Of a stretch of DNA of 64,000 nucleotides, positions 1 through 10,309 are shown in pieces (position 1 is the first letter of the stretch; every line of letters begins with the position of its first letter). The position numbers and the translations under genes were made by a program. The DNA lies in NCBI GenBank assembly GCA_017654935.2, contig CM065686.1:33214820-33278819 (forward strand), given 5' to 3'. This DNA comes from Phymorhynchus buccinoides. Its lineage: Eukaryota > Mollusca > Gastropoda > Neogastropoda > Raphitomidae. Below the pieces are notes generated by a model, which saw only the letters and a list, made by a program, of their open reading frames with translations, ran no database searches and was not told the DNA's origin.

Positions 1-101
1 ATAAGACCCCTCCCTTATAAGACCCCTCCCTTATAAGACCCCTCCCTTATAAGACCTCATTTTGGATGATTTTTGAAGGTCTTATAAGGGAGATTCCACT
101 G
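1..101. mobile_element. Right end of a pogo/Tigger-like MITE
   Basis: Ends in the inverted terminus seen complete at 5098-5497 and is followed by a TA dinucleotide. Its inner part is an 18-bp tandem repeat (three units of the cccctcccttataagac type). The left part lies outside the window. Confidence 0.6.
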
Positions 102-139
102 TACAATACAATAGAATACAATAGAATACAAAGTTTTAC

Positions 140-257
140 CCTGAATGAAATCTCCAGGTTCTCCCCTCCCCACACTTCCATGCCCGGGTCATACTCCCCC
201 AGTTCGTGGAAGTACTTGCGGTCCATGGCAAACAGACCACCGGCCATCGTCGGAGAC
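140..257 (-). CDS. GALNT11: GALNT exon 6: Gal/GalNAc-T motif
   Basis: A 118-nt exon with acceptor ttacctgcag. It encodes [20 protein letters not shown], then [18 protein letters not shown] and donor gtaaaa. This is the acceptor-peptide-binding part of the catalytic domain. It is the last exon inside the window; a pogo-like repeat terminus starts about 40 bp left of its donor. Confidence 0.92.
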
Positions 258-551
258 CTGCAGGTAACCAGACAAACAAATGTTCTGCCCATCAAAGCAC
301 TGCTATGCTTTTGTTGATAATGATGCAGAGGAAGCAACAAAACAAAACATGAACATAGTGAAACTGTAGTGAATCAAACTTTGTGGGAACCTCATAAATT
401 AAAACATTAACACAGGCAAGGTAATACGTAATTTCAACATGTATCCTAACCCTGTAAGATATTTTTAAATTAAATCTGTTGGTAACGCTTTAAGCGTAAC
501 TTTAGTAAAAAGATAAACAGATTTAAATACACCACACATACACACACTTGT

Positions 552-583
<32 letters not shown>

Positions 584-744
584 TCTGAATCACTTTTAGT
601 GGAAGGATGTTAAATTGAGTAATAACACACACACACACAGACTGGTGACACACTACACATACACATGCGCGCGCATACACACACACACAAACCCACACAC
701 AGAGTGACAGACAGACTGGTGACACATTACACATACACACACGT

Positions 745-811
<67 letters not shown>

Positions 812-3800
812 GACAGACTGGTGACAACACATTCACACACACACACAAATTACATTGCATAACCACTCACGGAATGGGGTCAGCCTGAGCTGCGTTGTTG
901 GAGAAGTAATTCTTGGGCATGGAGTCCCACTTGAAGTGCATGCCCCAGTTGAAGCCCCCCTTAACGATGCTGGACGCCTCGTAGGCAAAAGTGTCGGCAT
1001 TAACGATGTCAATGAGCGGCACGGCCACATTGTGTCGGTCATCCTTGATCCTGGCCAGCAAAGGTTCTAGCCAACTGGGGCCTACCTCGCAGTGACTGTC
1101 TAGGAAGATCAACACCTGAAAAAATCAAAGATCAATGGAATCGAACTTGTTATTTGTCTACTAAATTGTAGCTATTGCACTCTGAACATGGGCATGCTCG
1201 TTACATAAAGCATGGGATTTTAAATAATGCTAAAACTTGGAGAAATTTGATGGTGATGCACTAAGGATGGAAAAATAATATAACTGTCCTGAAACAAGAA
1301 AATCAAAAGGCAAAATATCACGGCTTCTGCAGACATCAATAGGACAAGGCCTACGAGTGTTACATTTCAAAAGGACATATATTTTGTACAAACAAGGGGT
1401 ACACAATAGCCTGATATGACATTTTCAGTTTTAATTGGACTACCGGATTTTGTGGAACATTAGGCGCTGCTGTGTATAAGGTGAATAGGGCAGTTTTCAA
1501 GAAAAAGGCGCCCTTGTTTATAAGGCGATACACACCTTGCAAAAGAAAGTCGAAATTTGAAACCGTACACGTCCTGTAAACGCTTACCAACCGCCATTAC
1601 TGCTGTCATAAACGAGAGTTGGCTCCCTTCTCCAATAATCGAACTTCCGTTTTTGCGACTTCCGTTTGTTGTGTTTGGACTTTTCTTCGCGAAAACTGGT
1701 AGAATTATGGCATTTTAAGCTCTACAACGATGCTTTTTACATCCAATGAAGGGTTATGGCATCTGTTGGACGGTATCTCGGATGATAATAGGGATTTTGA
1801 AGCATTTTAACGTGAGTATTCATCGTATCGACGACTCGTTACCACTTTCGATGTTGTGACTCACAGTAGACTGTACTGAGTACGGCAATCGTTGCCTCTC
1901 TTCTCAGGATTTTGTTCACTAATAGGGCGCCCTCGTTTATTAGGCGCATGGGTTGAAATTAGAGAAAAACATATCGCCTTATAGTCCAAAAATGACGGCA
2001 TGTCCTAAGACCTGAGTCTCAGGACGTCACTGATAATGTTAACGTTTCCAGATATTTTTCTATAAAATCTGTACGTTCCAAAAAGAAGAGAGACGTTACC
2101 TGACTCCAGCTGAAATGGTCTTTCAAAAATCAAACATTACTAAGTAAGAAGACCATTTGATTACATTTCAAAATATTAGCCTTAATTCTAGAACATTCAG
2201 AAAGGTTGAGCAGATTAACTATTATGGTACCAATAACCATGGGCGAATACATTCGCCCAAGACTTCACTGCATTCTCACCAAATGCAAAGACATCCACTG
2301 CCAAGAATCTGCCATATGTTTGTCTGTTTTTAAGAGGTTATGTACAGTAATTGTTCTTTCCGTTAACTCTTTGGTTTCTGTATTTAGAGAATGTTCAACT
2401 ACTGTTCATTCCTGAGAACCTCTTTAGCTGCTGATAAATTTTATCCCGTTGATTCCCACAGGCCTCTTTTGATCGTGATATCACGCAACATGATGCAACT
2501 GTTATTACTTTTCTCTTCTATAATTGCAATGCAATGAGGGTTTTTTCCCTTTTCTTACTGGGGCAAGCATTGTTTATGAAAGAGAAACAGGCTGCTGAAA
2601 ACATGCCACATATTCACAATAACATAACACCCCTTTATACAGTTTTACTCTCTCTGGAAACCCAGGAATAGGGAGATAGAGAGCTCTATAAAGCTAGGAA
2701 TCTGCAGTTGCTCCCATTCAACCTCAAAAGCGGTTCTCAGGAACGGAAGAGTTAAAGCAACACATGCACACTCAAAAAAATAGTAACACACCTCTTGTTG
2801 GTTGAGATGCAATGGAAAACCAAGAACATAATCAAATAAAATACATGGTGCTAAAAGAGTTCATGCTTTACAGACAGTAGAGGTCCTTGGAATACATCCA
2901 CTTCAATAGACGATTTTCGGAAAAAAAATATAGGGGAGAGCACTTCGTGAAAATTAGAGTTGCTTACCTCCATTACTCGGTCAAATACCATAGCAACAAT
3001 GGGTGTCGAAGCTTGAAACCGCAGGATGCGAGTCAGTAACTTGCAAACATTTTTTATAGAAAAATTAAGGGTGGCCAGTGGCCACAAACTGATAAAACTT
3101 GCAAAATGTGACGTAAAAATATAAATTACATCAATTTTTGAATGTCGCACGGTGTTCTAAGTGCTGTATGTCTGCTCAAACACACGAGGCGAGAGCTGGG
3201 GATCTACCTGATGGTAGAGTAACTTCCCTTGTTTGACCGATTGAATTAGGCAAGATCACTCCCACACACCATGAAATTACTCCCCTTAATTATTTACGAA
3301 CAATTCCTATTGTCTAACTCTTTACTATTATTTTCTTTATTCTTTGTTGTTTATCAAAGCTCAACAACAACAAAAGTGGAAGTAGCAATCTCTTTGAAGG
3401 ATCAACGAGGGCGCAATTACTCTTAGTCATCATGAATGCATGTGTGAAAATAGTAAATTCATAAATGCATACATGTACAAACATGTACATAAAAAAAGCA
3501 GAAATTTGCTCAAGACTGGAAAAGAAAATCTACGTGTATTTTACTGAAGATCAGCAGGGCTCCCAATCGTCCCGCAAAACAAGGGGTCCCATGGACTCCT
3601 TCACTTACAGAATAGAGGGTCCTAGAGGCAGGATAGAGGGTCCCAGTGGCATTGTGAATGCTAAAAATAATTTTTGTAGTGCATCCCTGGGACCCCGTGC
3701 ACATTCTTTTAGAGGGTCCTTGAGAATTGTAGTGCTTCATAGACCCCTGATACGATATTATACTTGGTGACCAACCTCTCCGGTGGCATTATTGGCTCCT

Positions 3801-4861
3801 AGCATACGCGCTCTGATCAGCCCCAGGCGTTCCTTGCTGTGCAGTACGGACACCTTGGGCAGGTGTGCCTTGACGTACTGGTTCAGATCGTCTTTCAGGA
3901 AGGCTGGTGGGTGAAACACACACCATACAGGTCAGTCTTATGCTGTGGTGCACTACAATAACATGTACACATTTAATAAACACATACCCTTCGCACATAT
4001 TATGCAATGACACTTTACATGTACACACACACACATACACGCACACATACTTCAATTAAGGTACATACCAACACACCACACACCCACATTCACACAAACA
4101 CACACACAAAAACCCAACCCACATACTTTAATTCAGGTACATACCCACGTACCCACATAACACCCATACCCATTCCACACACACACACACACACATTCCT
4201 AATCACTAACCCTCCCTTCTTCAATTCACCTCTCTCCCAACCACCTTAAATTTATTTATGGAGACATCTTTTTTTTTCCAGGTACAATTTTCTTTTCTTT
4301 CATATTTCTTAGATTTTTAACTTTTCACTACAGTCCACCAATCAAAAAAGCCAAAGCTATGGGCAAAAGTAAAACATTCTCTCAATCCTGAAATAACACG
4401 TTTCAATGTTCTCAGAATGTTTCAAATCCTGATATTTTAAAAAATGTCCAACATATGTGCCTGCAAGAACAAAAGGAATAAAGAACACAGATAGACAGTT
4501 CTGGCATTCACCCCTCGGACTGTCTCTTGTGTATATACAGAATGGGTGGGGATAGTGTTAGAATTACGTATCTACCCTCTCTTGCTTATCAATTTTGGCA
4601 GAAATGGTGGATTTAAATATAGGACCGTGATTTCAGATGACAAAAATGGCCAATCCTGAAGACTGTTTCTATCAAATGTTTCAATCCCGATTTCAGGAGC
4701 ATGCCTGAATTATTTTCACCTATTTGGTGCACAGGTGCATAGAGCTGTAGAGTGGCACAGAGGTATCACATTCGCCTCGTGTCAAGTAAACCTGAGTTCG
4801 AACGTGGGTACAGGGGATTTTTCCTCTCACTTTACTCTAGGCCTTGCGGTCTGAATGTGAA

Positions 4862-4892
<31 letters not shown>

Positions 4893-5735
4893 CGTGTGCC
4901 CATGCACTTAAATACACGTCAAACCGAGAGGTCATTTGGTCAAAATTTACCCCCTCCATTTTCTTCCTCATCAGTCACACAAAAATCGCATGCAAAAAAA
5001 ATAAAAATTGGGTGGCGCGCCTCTGGCTGTGACGCGCTCTCCAGGTGGGAGCAACCCGAATTTCACAGACGCCTCTGTGACTATAAAGTACCCAATACAG
5101 TGGAACCTCCCTTATAAGACTTCCCATTATAAGATTCCCTCCCACATAAGACCTACTTCTCTGAGACATTGCCCTTCTTTGTAAGTATTAAAAGTACCTC
5201 TCCTATTGGGGTCTGCAATGAACACCTTTTGCAAGAGTGAATGCCCTTGGAGGGTGGGGGAAGACGGTTCAGTACTGACCAGACAGGGGGATAACTCTCG
5301 CCAATAACCCCTATTTGATGCCACGAAATAGCTGCCTTTCGCAAGAGTGAATGCCCTTGTCAGTACTGACCAGCAAGAGCAATTACTCTCATTGTCAAGG
5401 GTGTTAATAACCCTAGTTGCAAAGGCCTATAAGACCCCTCCCTTGTAAGACCTCATTTGGGATGATTTTTGAAGGTCCTATAAGGGAGGTTCCACTGTAC
5501 CTAATACAGTCTACAAGATGAACACCACACAGCACAGAACACAGCGGACTAGACTTACAGAATTCACTGGCGTCGTCGACCAGAATGATTTCGTGGACGA
5601 GCTGCGATGGAGAGCGGTGCAGAACACTGTGCACGGTGCGTAGCAGGGCCGACATGGCTTCGTTGTGAAAGCAGATCACGATGCTGGCTGGAGGCAAGTC
5701 TGGGGCATACTTCTTTTCCCTGCAGCTATTCTCAC

Positions 5736-5825
<90 letters not shown>

Positions 5826-5830
5826 GGAGG

Positions 5831-5871
<41 letters not shown>

Positions 5872-6023
5872 AAAAAGGCTATTAATTATTATTAAAAAGC
5901 ACGGACAGTGGCACAGCACACGCTTCTTCCAAGGCTGACATGGCTTCGTTGTGAAAACTGATCACGATACTGGCTGGCGGCAAGTCTGGGGAATGCTTCT
6001 TTCTCCTGCATCTGTTCTCACAA

Positions 6024-6082
<59 letters not shown>

Positions 6083-9000
6083 AGGCTATTATTATCAAAA
6101 AGCACGGACAGTGACACAGCACATGCTTCTTCCAAGGCTGACATGGCTTCGCTGTGAAAACTGATCACGATACTGGCTGGCGGCAAGTCTGGGGCATGCT
6201 TCTTTCTCCTGCATCTGTTCTCACAAAGACAGAGAGACAGAGAGAGAAGCGGGCAAAAAAAGGCTATTAAAAAGCACGGACAGTGACACAGCAGTGAAAA
6301 CAGATCACGATGCTAGCTGGCGGCAAGTCTGGACCAATACTTCTTTTCCCTGCATCTGTTTTACACGCACAAGAAAAAATACTATTAGAAGCATAGGGCT
6401 CTTTGAAGGTTAATAATGTAATATGGTTTTGTGGTTAAAAAAAAAGATGACAATACTACTAGTTGAGGAACTTGCATTTCACATATAACACAGAGACTAG
6501 TAAGAGAGAAACATTTAATTACTATTGGAAAGCACTGACACAGCACAGGCTTATTGAGTAGTTATTCCAAGGCTGACATCCATGGCTTTGCTGCGAAAAC
6601 AGATCACAATACTGGATGAGGGAAAGTCTGACAAGGACTTCTTTTTCCTGCATCTGTTCCTTGCATCTGATCACAGACAAAGATGACGAGAGATAAATTA
6701 TGACTAACTTTGAATTTGAAAGCACTCACAAAGCATATAGACCTTTTCTGAGGTTGTATGTGGTATGGATTTGTTATAAAAAAAAAGTAATTATGGCAAA
6801 ACAGGCAAAAAGCAAGTGTAGGGGTGATTGTTTGGGGCAAAATCCATACATGTATTTTCCCATGCAGTTGTGCGCAGTGACGATACACCATTTGATTGGA
6901 CGATGGCAAGCGGCCATTTCAGTCACTTAAAAGTTGTTTCATAAAAAACTAACCCTAACCCAACCCTAACCTTGTCCTAATCCAATCCCTTACCAGAGAA
7001 AGGCAAAATGTTGTTTCTATTGAGTATATTCAGTGAGAATGTTTAGTGTGGGGCAAACAAAGTTTAACCTTTGCAAGTGACGAAAATAGCAGCCAATCAA
7101 ATTGATGTATGGTTACTGTGCACAGTGTATTTTCGTCCATAAGAGAAGATAATCTTTTGACAAAAAAAGCAACAATATTTCCCTCTTTTCTGTCTTTAGT
7201 TAACACTTGTAACCCCGATTAAAATGACGACTCTACTCCCTGTAACCACCAAATTAATGTTGGTAAACTGGGCCCGAAATGGGGTACTTTGTTTTAAAAA
7301 AATATAAAAAAATAACTACTTGATGGATTGACTTCAAATGTTCAGGGTTTGTGTATAAATGAAACATGTTTAACTTGCAATGTTTGTTTTGTTATGCGAT
7401 ATTTTTTATTTTTTCATATTGCAATTTTAACTCTAAAATACATAACAAAGTGGGTGTATGGGGGCGGTTTTAGACGGCTTGGTAGGAGAAAGTAATGGAT
7501 GTCATGGGCGGAATCAGGCTATAAGGGGCTTAAAAAGTTAAACTATCTCCCTTATGGTCATAAACGTGGATACAGACCCTCTTTTACCCCTTGCACTTGT
7601 TCTCGCAGGTATGCAAAAACTGAAAGCAGCAAGAGATAAATAAATTATTAAAAAGAATATCTGACCAAACGATGGTGGAATGGCTGGTACCCACGTGTCG
7701 TCATATCCGGCCACAAGGAGCGCCATATTATGGGAGACCGCCATCTTAGTCCTTACCTTTTTTTGAAAAATGCCAGATCGATGCTGCGTATTTGGCTGTT
7801 CCAATTCGAAACTTATCTAAACTGTATTTATAACATCTGGATGTTTTCTTTACACATTTAGATAACATTTTCACTTTGTTTACACACAAATAAGGACTAA
7901 GATGGCGACACTTCCGTTGGAATGGTCGAGATGCGCACGCAGGTGGGTTGGAGCCATACTCACAAAGAATTTCTGGCATCTGGGATTGGACGGACGTAAG
8001 ACAGCCTGTCGCTGACATACTGGTTAAAGGAATGAAGGTGGAAACCTGCACATAAACACAGGTACATTACGATATATTGCATGCTGGACAGAGTGCAATG
8101 TTGACTGATACTATTAAAACCTTCCACAAGCAAAAGTTCCTCTTGTCATCAATACATGTATGGTGCTGGTAGTTCACTAACTGATATTAACATTTCTTCT
8201 TGACATCAATGTTGGTAATTCACTAACTGATATCAAAATTTCTTCTTGTCATCAATATGGTGCTGGTAGTTCACTAACTGATATTAATATTTCTTCTTGA
8301 CATCAATGTTGGTAATTCACTAACTGATATCAAAATTTCTTCTTGTCATCAATATGGTGTTGCTAATTCACTAACTCAGTAACTGATATTAACATTTCTT
8401 CTTGACATCAATATGGTGCTGGTAATTCACTAACTGATATCAAAATGTCTTCTTGACATCAATATGGTGCTGGTAATTCACTAACTGATATCAAAATGTC
8501 TTCTTTACATCAATATGGTGCTGGTAATTCACTAACTGATATCAAAATTTCTTCTTGTCATCAATATGGTGCTGGTAGTTCACTAACTGATATCAAAATG
8601 TCTTCTTTACATCAATATGGTGCTGGTAATTCACTAACTGATATCAAAATTTCTTCTTGACATCAATATGGTGCTGGTAATTCACTAACTGATATTAAAT
8701 TTTCATCTTGACATCAATATGGTGCTGGTAATTCACTAACTGATATTAAAATTTCTTCTTGACATCAATAGGGTGCTAATAATTCACTAACTGATATTGA
8801 ATCAGATCGATAAGCATCAGTGAATGTGACCCAGTCTAAGCGATTCACAGCAGTGTGATTGTCTAGTCTGGACTGCTGCCTATGTATCTGATTATTGTTC
8901 TCACTGGGGGGATGGGGTGGTGGTGGTGGTGGGGGGGGGGGGGGGGGGGGCTCCTCTATATCAACCTGACTATGACACAAATTAGCTTCCAAAATGTGGA

Positions 9001-9579
9001 AGCCACAAGTTTTGACACTCAAAAAAACGGAAATCCAGCATGTTGGTATCAAACTATCATACTTTGAAACAAACTTTTCAAAACATAACAAAGCATAATA
9101 AAACACTTCAACAAAAGTATGGGTTAGGACTTAAAGAGAATTGATAGATAGAGAGCCACAAAAACAAGTTTTTAAAACCAAAATCTAATATAATAATTAA
9201 TGACATAAATTTTCAAAAAATGCCAGATAGCTATTCTTAGGACTGAGTGCAACACAAGTTACAACAATTAGTCCTATTAATTACTACAATCACCTTCATC
9301 GTATTTCCTCTGATCATCAGGGGTGTGGATGGTATTCAGCTCTGACAAATATTCGGAGCTGTACACCAACGGTTCTCCAGCCATCATCAGAGATCCTCCC
9401 GGTGGCCTGGGATCGGAGTCATTGTGGTGCAAAGCCAAACCGCTTGACCGGTGCTTGAGTCGACGCTTAGCTGCCCGACTGTGGCCGAAGCTGAAGGACG
9501 TCAAGTAGAGAATCAGGAAGTAACACAGGGAGAAGGCCAGCAGAATGAAAGAAATCCGTTTCACCTTCAAACGGGGCAT
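140..9579 (-). CDS. GALNT11: Polypeptide N-acetylgalactosaminyltransferase, GALNT11-like (5' six exons; 3' end outside window)
   Basis: The product is a Golgi type II membrane enzyme that transfers GalNAc from UDP-GalNAc to Ser/Thr, starting mucin-type O-glycosylation. Six exons join in phase: 9579-9294, 7964-8045, 5559-5725, 3776-3903, 871-1115 and 140-257 (342 codons). The product has a short cytosolic tail, a membrane anchor at about residues 9-28, a stem, then the GT-A domain with FHNEA, ILVDDAS, the metal-binding FLDSHCE (DxH) and the Gal/GalNAc-T motif ending [11 protein letters not shown]. The remaining catalytic part and the ricin-type lectin domain should lie left of position 1. The short stem and the [12 protein letters not shown] stretch suggest the GALNT11/20 branch, from knowledge of the family and not from an alignment. 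Family assignment is firm; the paralogue is less so. Introns are repeat-rich, and exon 3 is followed by extra partial copies. Confidence 0.93.
550..845. repeat. (CA)n microsatellite block
   Basis: Several CA/AC tracts (longest about 745-807) alternate with a repeated spacer containing gagtgacagactggtgacac. Long Cys/Val and His/Thr reading frames across it are low-complexity artefacts. Confidence 0.9.
871..1115 (-). CDS. GALNT11: GALNT exon 5: DxH metal site
   Basis: A 245-nt exon opening [16 protein letters not shown], which holds the Asp-X-His that binds Mn2+ and the UDP sugar. It continues with [16 protein letters not shown] and [15 protein letters not shown] and ends in phase 2 at gtgagt. 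Substitutions relative to the family pattern are conservative and no stop is present. Confidence 0.92.
1440..1990. mobile_element. MITE-like region with 'ataaggcgc' inverted ends
   Basis: Motifs ggcgcccttgtttataaggcg (1505-1530) and the inverted gcgccctcgtttattaggcgc/ccttatagtcc (1925-1985) bracket the region. Related ends occur at 44160-44345 and 47795-47870. No coding potential is seen. The exact termini are uncertain. Confidence 0.4.
2000..3310. other. GALNT intron 5 sequence, mostly unrecognised
   Basis: No exon is supported. At 2363-2755 a TTAA-flanked block has imperfect inverted ends (ctctttggtttctg against cttccgttcctg), a weak MITE candidate. The stretch 2985-3290 has an inverted, rearranged copy at 41085-41225 in an NCAPG intron, so it is an interspersed repeat. 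Confidence 0.4.
3554..3755. mobile_element. Truncated hAT-like MITE (agggctccca family)
   Basis: Matches the element at 48478-48930 from its agggctccca terminus to the internal cttgagaat-tag-gcttcatagaccc segment, but its right terminus is missing. A third partial copy is at 23779-23885. Confidence 0.5.
3776..3903 (-). CDS. GALNT11: GALNT exon 4
   Basis: A 128-nt exon with acceptor cacccaccag and donor gttggt. It encodes [20 protein letters not shown], then the conserved [20 protein letters not shown] before the DxH motif. Phases 1 in, 0 out. A truncated hAT-like MITE ends only about 25 bp from its donor. Confidence 0.9.
4020..4250. repeat. CA-rich simple and tandem repeat
   Basis: CA tracts separated by a repeated spacer (ttcaattaaggtacataccaa) that occurs twice with variation. 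Low complexity; no gene. Confidence 0.7.
4747..5095 (+). mobile_element. tRNA-derived SINE
   Basis: The head resembles tRNA: an A-box-like tggcacagaggtatc and a B-box-like gagttcgaacg about 45 bp later. A central segment follows (gacgataaaccgaggtcccg), then a tail containing ctccaggtgggagcaacccg. A nearly full copy lies inverted at 22606-22976 and degraded pieces are at 23484-23661. The SINE is inferred to be mobilised by a LINE; its 3' end abuts a pogo-like MITE. Confidence 0.65.
5098..5497. mobile_element. Complete pogo/Tigger-like MITE with TA target duplication
   Basis: Inverted termini begin CAGTGGAACCTCCCTTATAAG and end with the complementary sequence. TA flanks both sides (5096-5097 and 5498-5499). 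The 400-bp body has no ORF. TA duplication and CAGTG-type ends are typical of Tc1/mariner-pogo elements. Internal parts recur at 21811-22030 and the terminus recurs in the array at 31197-31640. Confidence 0.75.
5559..5725 (-). CDS. GALNT11: GALNT exon 3: start of the GT-A domain
   Basis: A 167-nt exon running from the conserved Cys ([12 protein letters not shown]) through [11 protein letters not shown], the [10 protein letters not shown] helix and [10 protein letters not shown]. The acceptor is gagaatag, chosen over the nearby ctgcag because it keeps the conserved Cys; the donor is gtaagt. A long (GA)n microsatellite abuts the acceptor side. Four degenerate copies of the 5' part of this exon lie upstream in the intron (5936-6653). 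Confidence 0.92.
5739..5866. repeat. (GA)n microsatellite next to GALNT exon 3
   Basis: A near-perfect GA run interrupted by a short ggaggg stretch. Further GA tracts at 6026-6072 and 6227-6247 accompany the partial exon copies, so the microsatellite appears to have been duplicated with them. In gene orientation it is a CT tract in the polypyrimidine position of the acceptor. Confidence 0.9.
5936..6653 (-). pseudogene. Four degenerate partial copies of GALNT exon 3
   Basis: Copies at about 5936-6011, 6139-6214, 6292-6355 and 6571-6653 match the acceptor and first ~75 nt of exon 3 (reading [17 protein letters not shown] in the two best). Each then diverges into a shared segment, so the 3' half and the donor are missing. 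The first two keep an AG acceptor and an open frame in phase with exon 2. The flanks (a GA run and a shared 3' segment) are copied too, so this is local DNA duplication. Decay increases with distance from the real exon. Confidence 0.8.
6835..7145. repeat. Inverted-repeat element with telomere-like core
   Basis: Arms around 6860-6905 and 7090-7130 are imperfect inverted repeats (gtgacgatacaccatttgattgg against ccaatcaaattgatgtatgg). Between them, 6954-6985 carries ctaaccctaacc-type hexamers. No ORF. Confidence 0.45.
7146..7660. other. GALNT intron 2, nothing recognised
   Basis: AT-rich sequence. At 7590-7610 a stretch reading C-E-N-K-C on the minus strand faintly resembles the acceptor region of exon 3 and may be an old copy, but support is too weak for a call. 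Confidence 0.3.
7735..7911 (+). mobile_element. P-element-like fragment with THAP-domain N-terminus
   Basis: Inverted arms (gccatcttagtcctta at 7740-7755 and its complement at 7891-7906) flank a short ORF at 7769-7819 beginning [14 protein letters not shown] and stopping after 16 codons. The Cys-X-Val/Phe-X-Gly-Cys-X-Asn start is the signature of THAP zinc fingers, found in P-type transposases and THAP genes. The rest of the domain is missing, so this is a fragment. Confidence 0.45.
7964..8045 (-). CDS. GALNT11: GALNT exon 2
   Basis: An 82-nt exon with acceptor tttatgtgcag and donor gtgagt. It encodes [26 protein letters not shown], matching the family pattern of FN, SDR, then RxIPDxR just before the catalytic domain. 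It enters in phase 1 and leaves in phase 2, which fits both neighbours. Confidence 0.88.
8150..8805. repeat. 51-bp minisatellite
   Basis: About 12 units of atcaatatggtgctggtaat-ttcactaactgatatc-type sequence, mostly 51 bp with some 45-bp variants, all in one orientation. Unit divergence is low toward the right end. Not a CRISPR array: no spacers, and the host is eukaryotic. Confidence 0.9.
9294..9579 (-). CDS. GALNT11: GALNT exon 1: start codon, signal anchor, stem
   Basis: Encodes residues 1-95. A basic N-terminus (MPRLKVKR) precedes a hydrophobic stretch of about 20 residues, then a basic, Ser/His-rich stem. The exon ends GAA G before gtgatt (phase 1). The ATG is the first in the frame, and the upstream sequence looks like a 5'UTR with its own splice acceptor. 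Translation of G plus the next exon gives [15 protein letters not shown], the usual entry into GALNT catalytic domains. Confidence 0.88.
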
Positions 9580-9706
9580 GGTGCTGATGAACTGGGATGT
9601 TCAGTGAGATACAACTAAATCATCAACTGTTCTTTGAAGTGATTTGCAGCGAAGACGTCCTCCAGATGTATTCAGGCTGTCTTATCTTTCCTCCATTACA
9701 CTACAG
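9580..9706 (-). other. Probable 5'UTR exon segment of GALNT
   Basis: Read on the minus strand, a pyrimidine-rich acceptor (ctaccttcag) ends just right of 9706 and the sequence runs without a further in-frame start to the ATG at 9579. This suggests the translated exon begins here and that a non-coding first exon and promoter lie further right. No transcript data are available. Confidence 0.4.
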
Positions 9707-9719
9707 CTGAAGGTAGGTA

Positions 9720-10300
9720 CCTGAGATCTGAAAACACATTCAGTTAATAAATGCAGAGCTCTTTATAAATTTGCATACAATTGACCTATTTCAGTATTTG
9801 AAAGCAATTTTCAATTTCAATATAATTTAACTATAAAATACCAAAAAACCCAAAAAACAATTCAACTCACTCGGGACGAATGAGCTGGCTCCAGCTCATG
9901 AGAGTTTTTAAGAGGTTTTGATTTCTGGCGTGTAACCTGCGTGTGTGCCAGTTGAATGGATGACACAGACTCACATAGTAGGTATCCTGTGCACCAATAG
10001 CAGTCTTTAGAAACGAAGACCTTGGGTGTTTGTCAGAATAAACATCCCTAATACTAGTAATACAGGAAGAAGGAAGAAAAACAAAATGATACTATATATA
10101 TGTTTGCTTTAATTCACACAACTGTGTATGCATGCAAATGCACGCACACAAACACACACACACACACACACTGACACACACGTACCGTCTAGCCTCCGCA
10201 TTCACGGGTGTATTATTCAACATAACAGTTAACACACACATTAAGAAAACATTATATTCCCCACACAATCCCGTTTAAAAAAAAAAAAATAATGCTTTTA
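9720..10300. other. Upstream of GALNT, non-coding
   Basis: At 9866-9950 a segment (actcgggacgaatgagc to ttctggcgtgtaa) matches the inverted element at 58395-58803. A short CA tract is at 10148-10171. No promoter element can be named with confidence. Confidence 0.4.
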
Positions 10301-10309
10301 TTTTATTCA

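Noticed and set aside
465..866. Long Cys/Val-rich and His/Thr-rich reading frames
   Set aside because: They are translations of CA/GT microsatellites, with no splice sites or family motifs.
5413..5938. Ser/Leu and Arg/Glu-rich frames around 5600-5930
   Set aside because: They read through the GA/CT microsatellite; only the GALNT exon part (5559-5725) is real.
8150..8805. Regular repeats resembling a CRISPR array
   Set aside because: Units are contiguous 51-bp minisatellite copies without unique spacers, in a eukaryotic intron. The same applies to 43229-43678 and 60930-61110.
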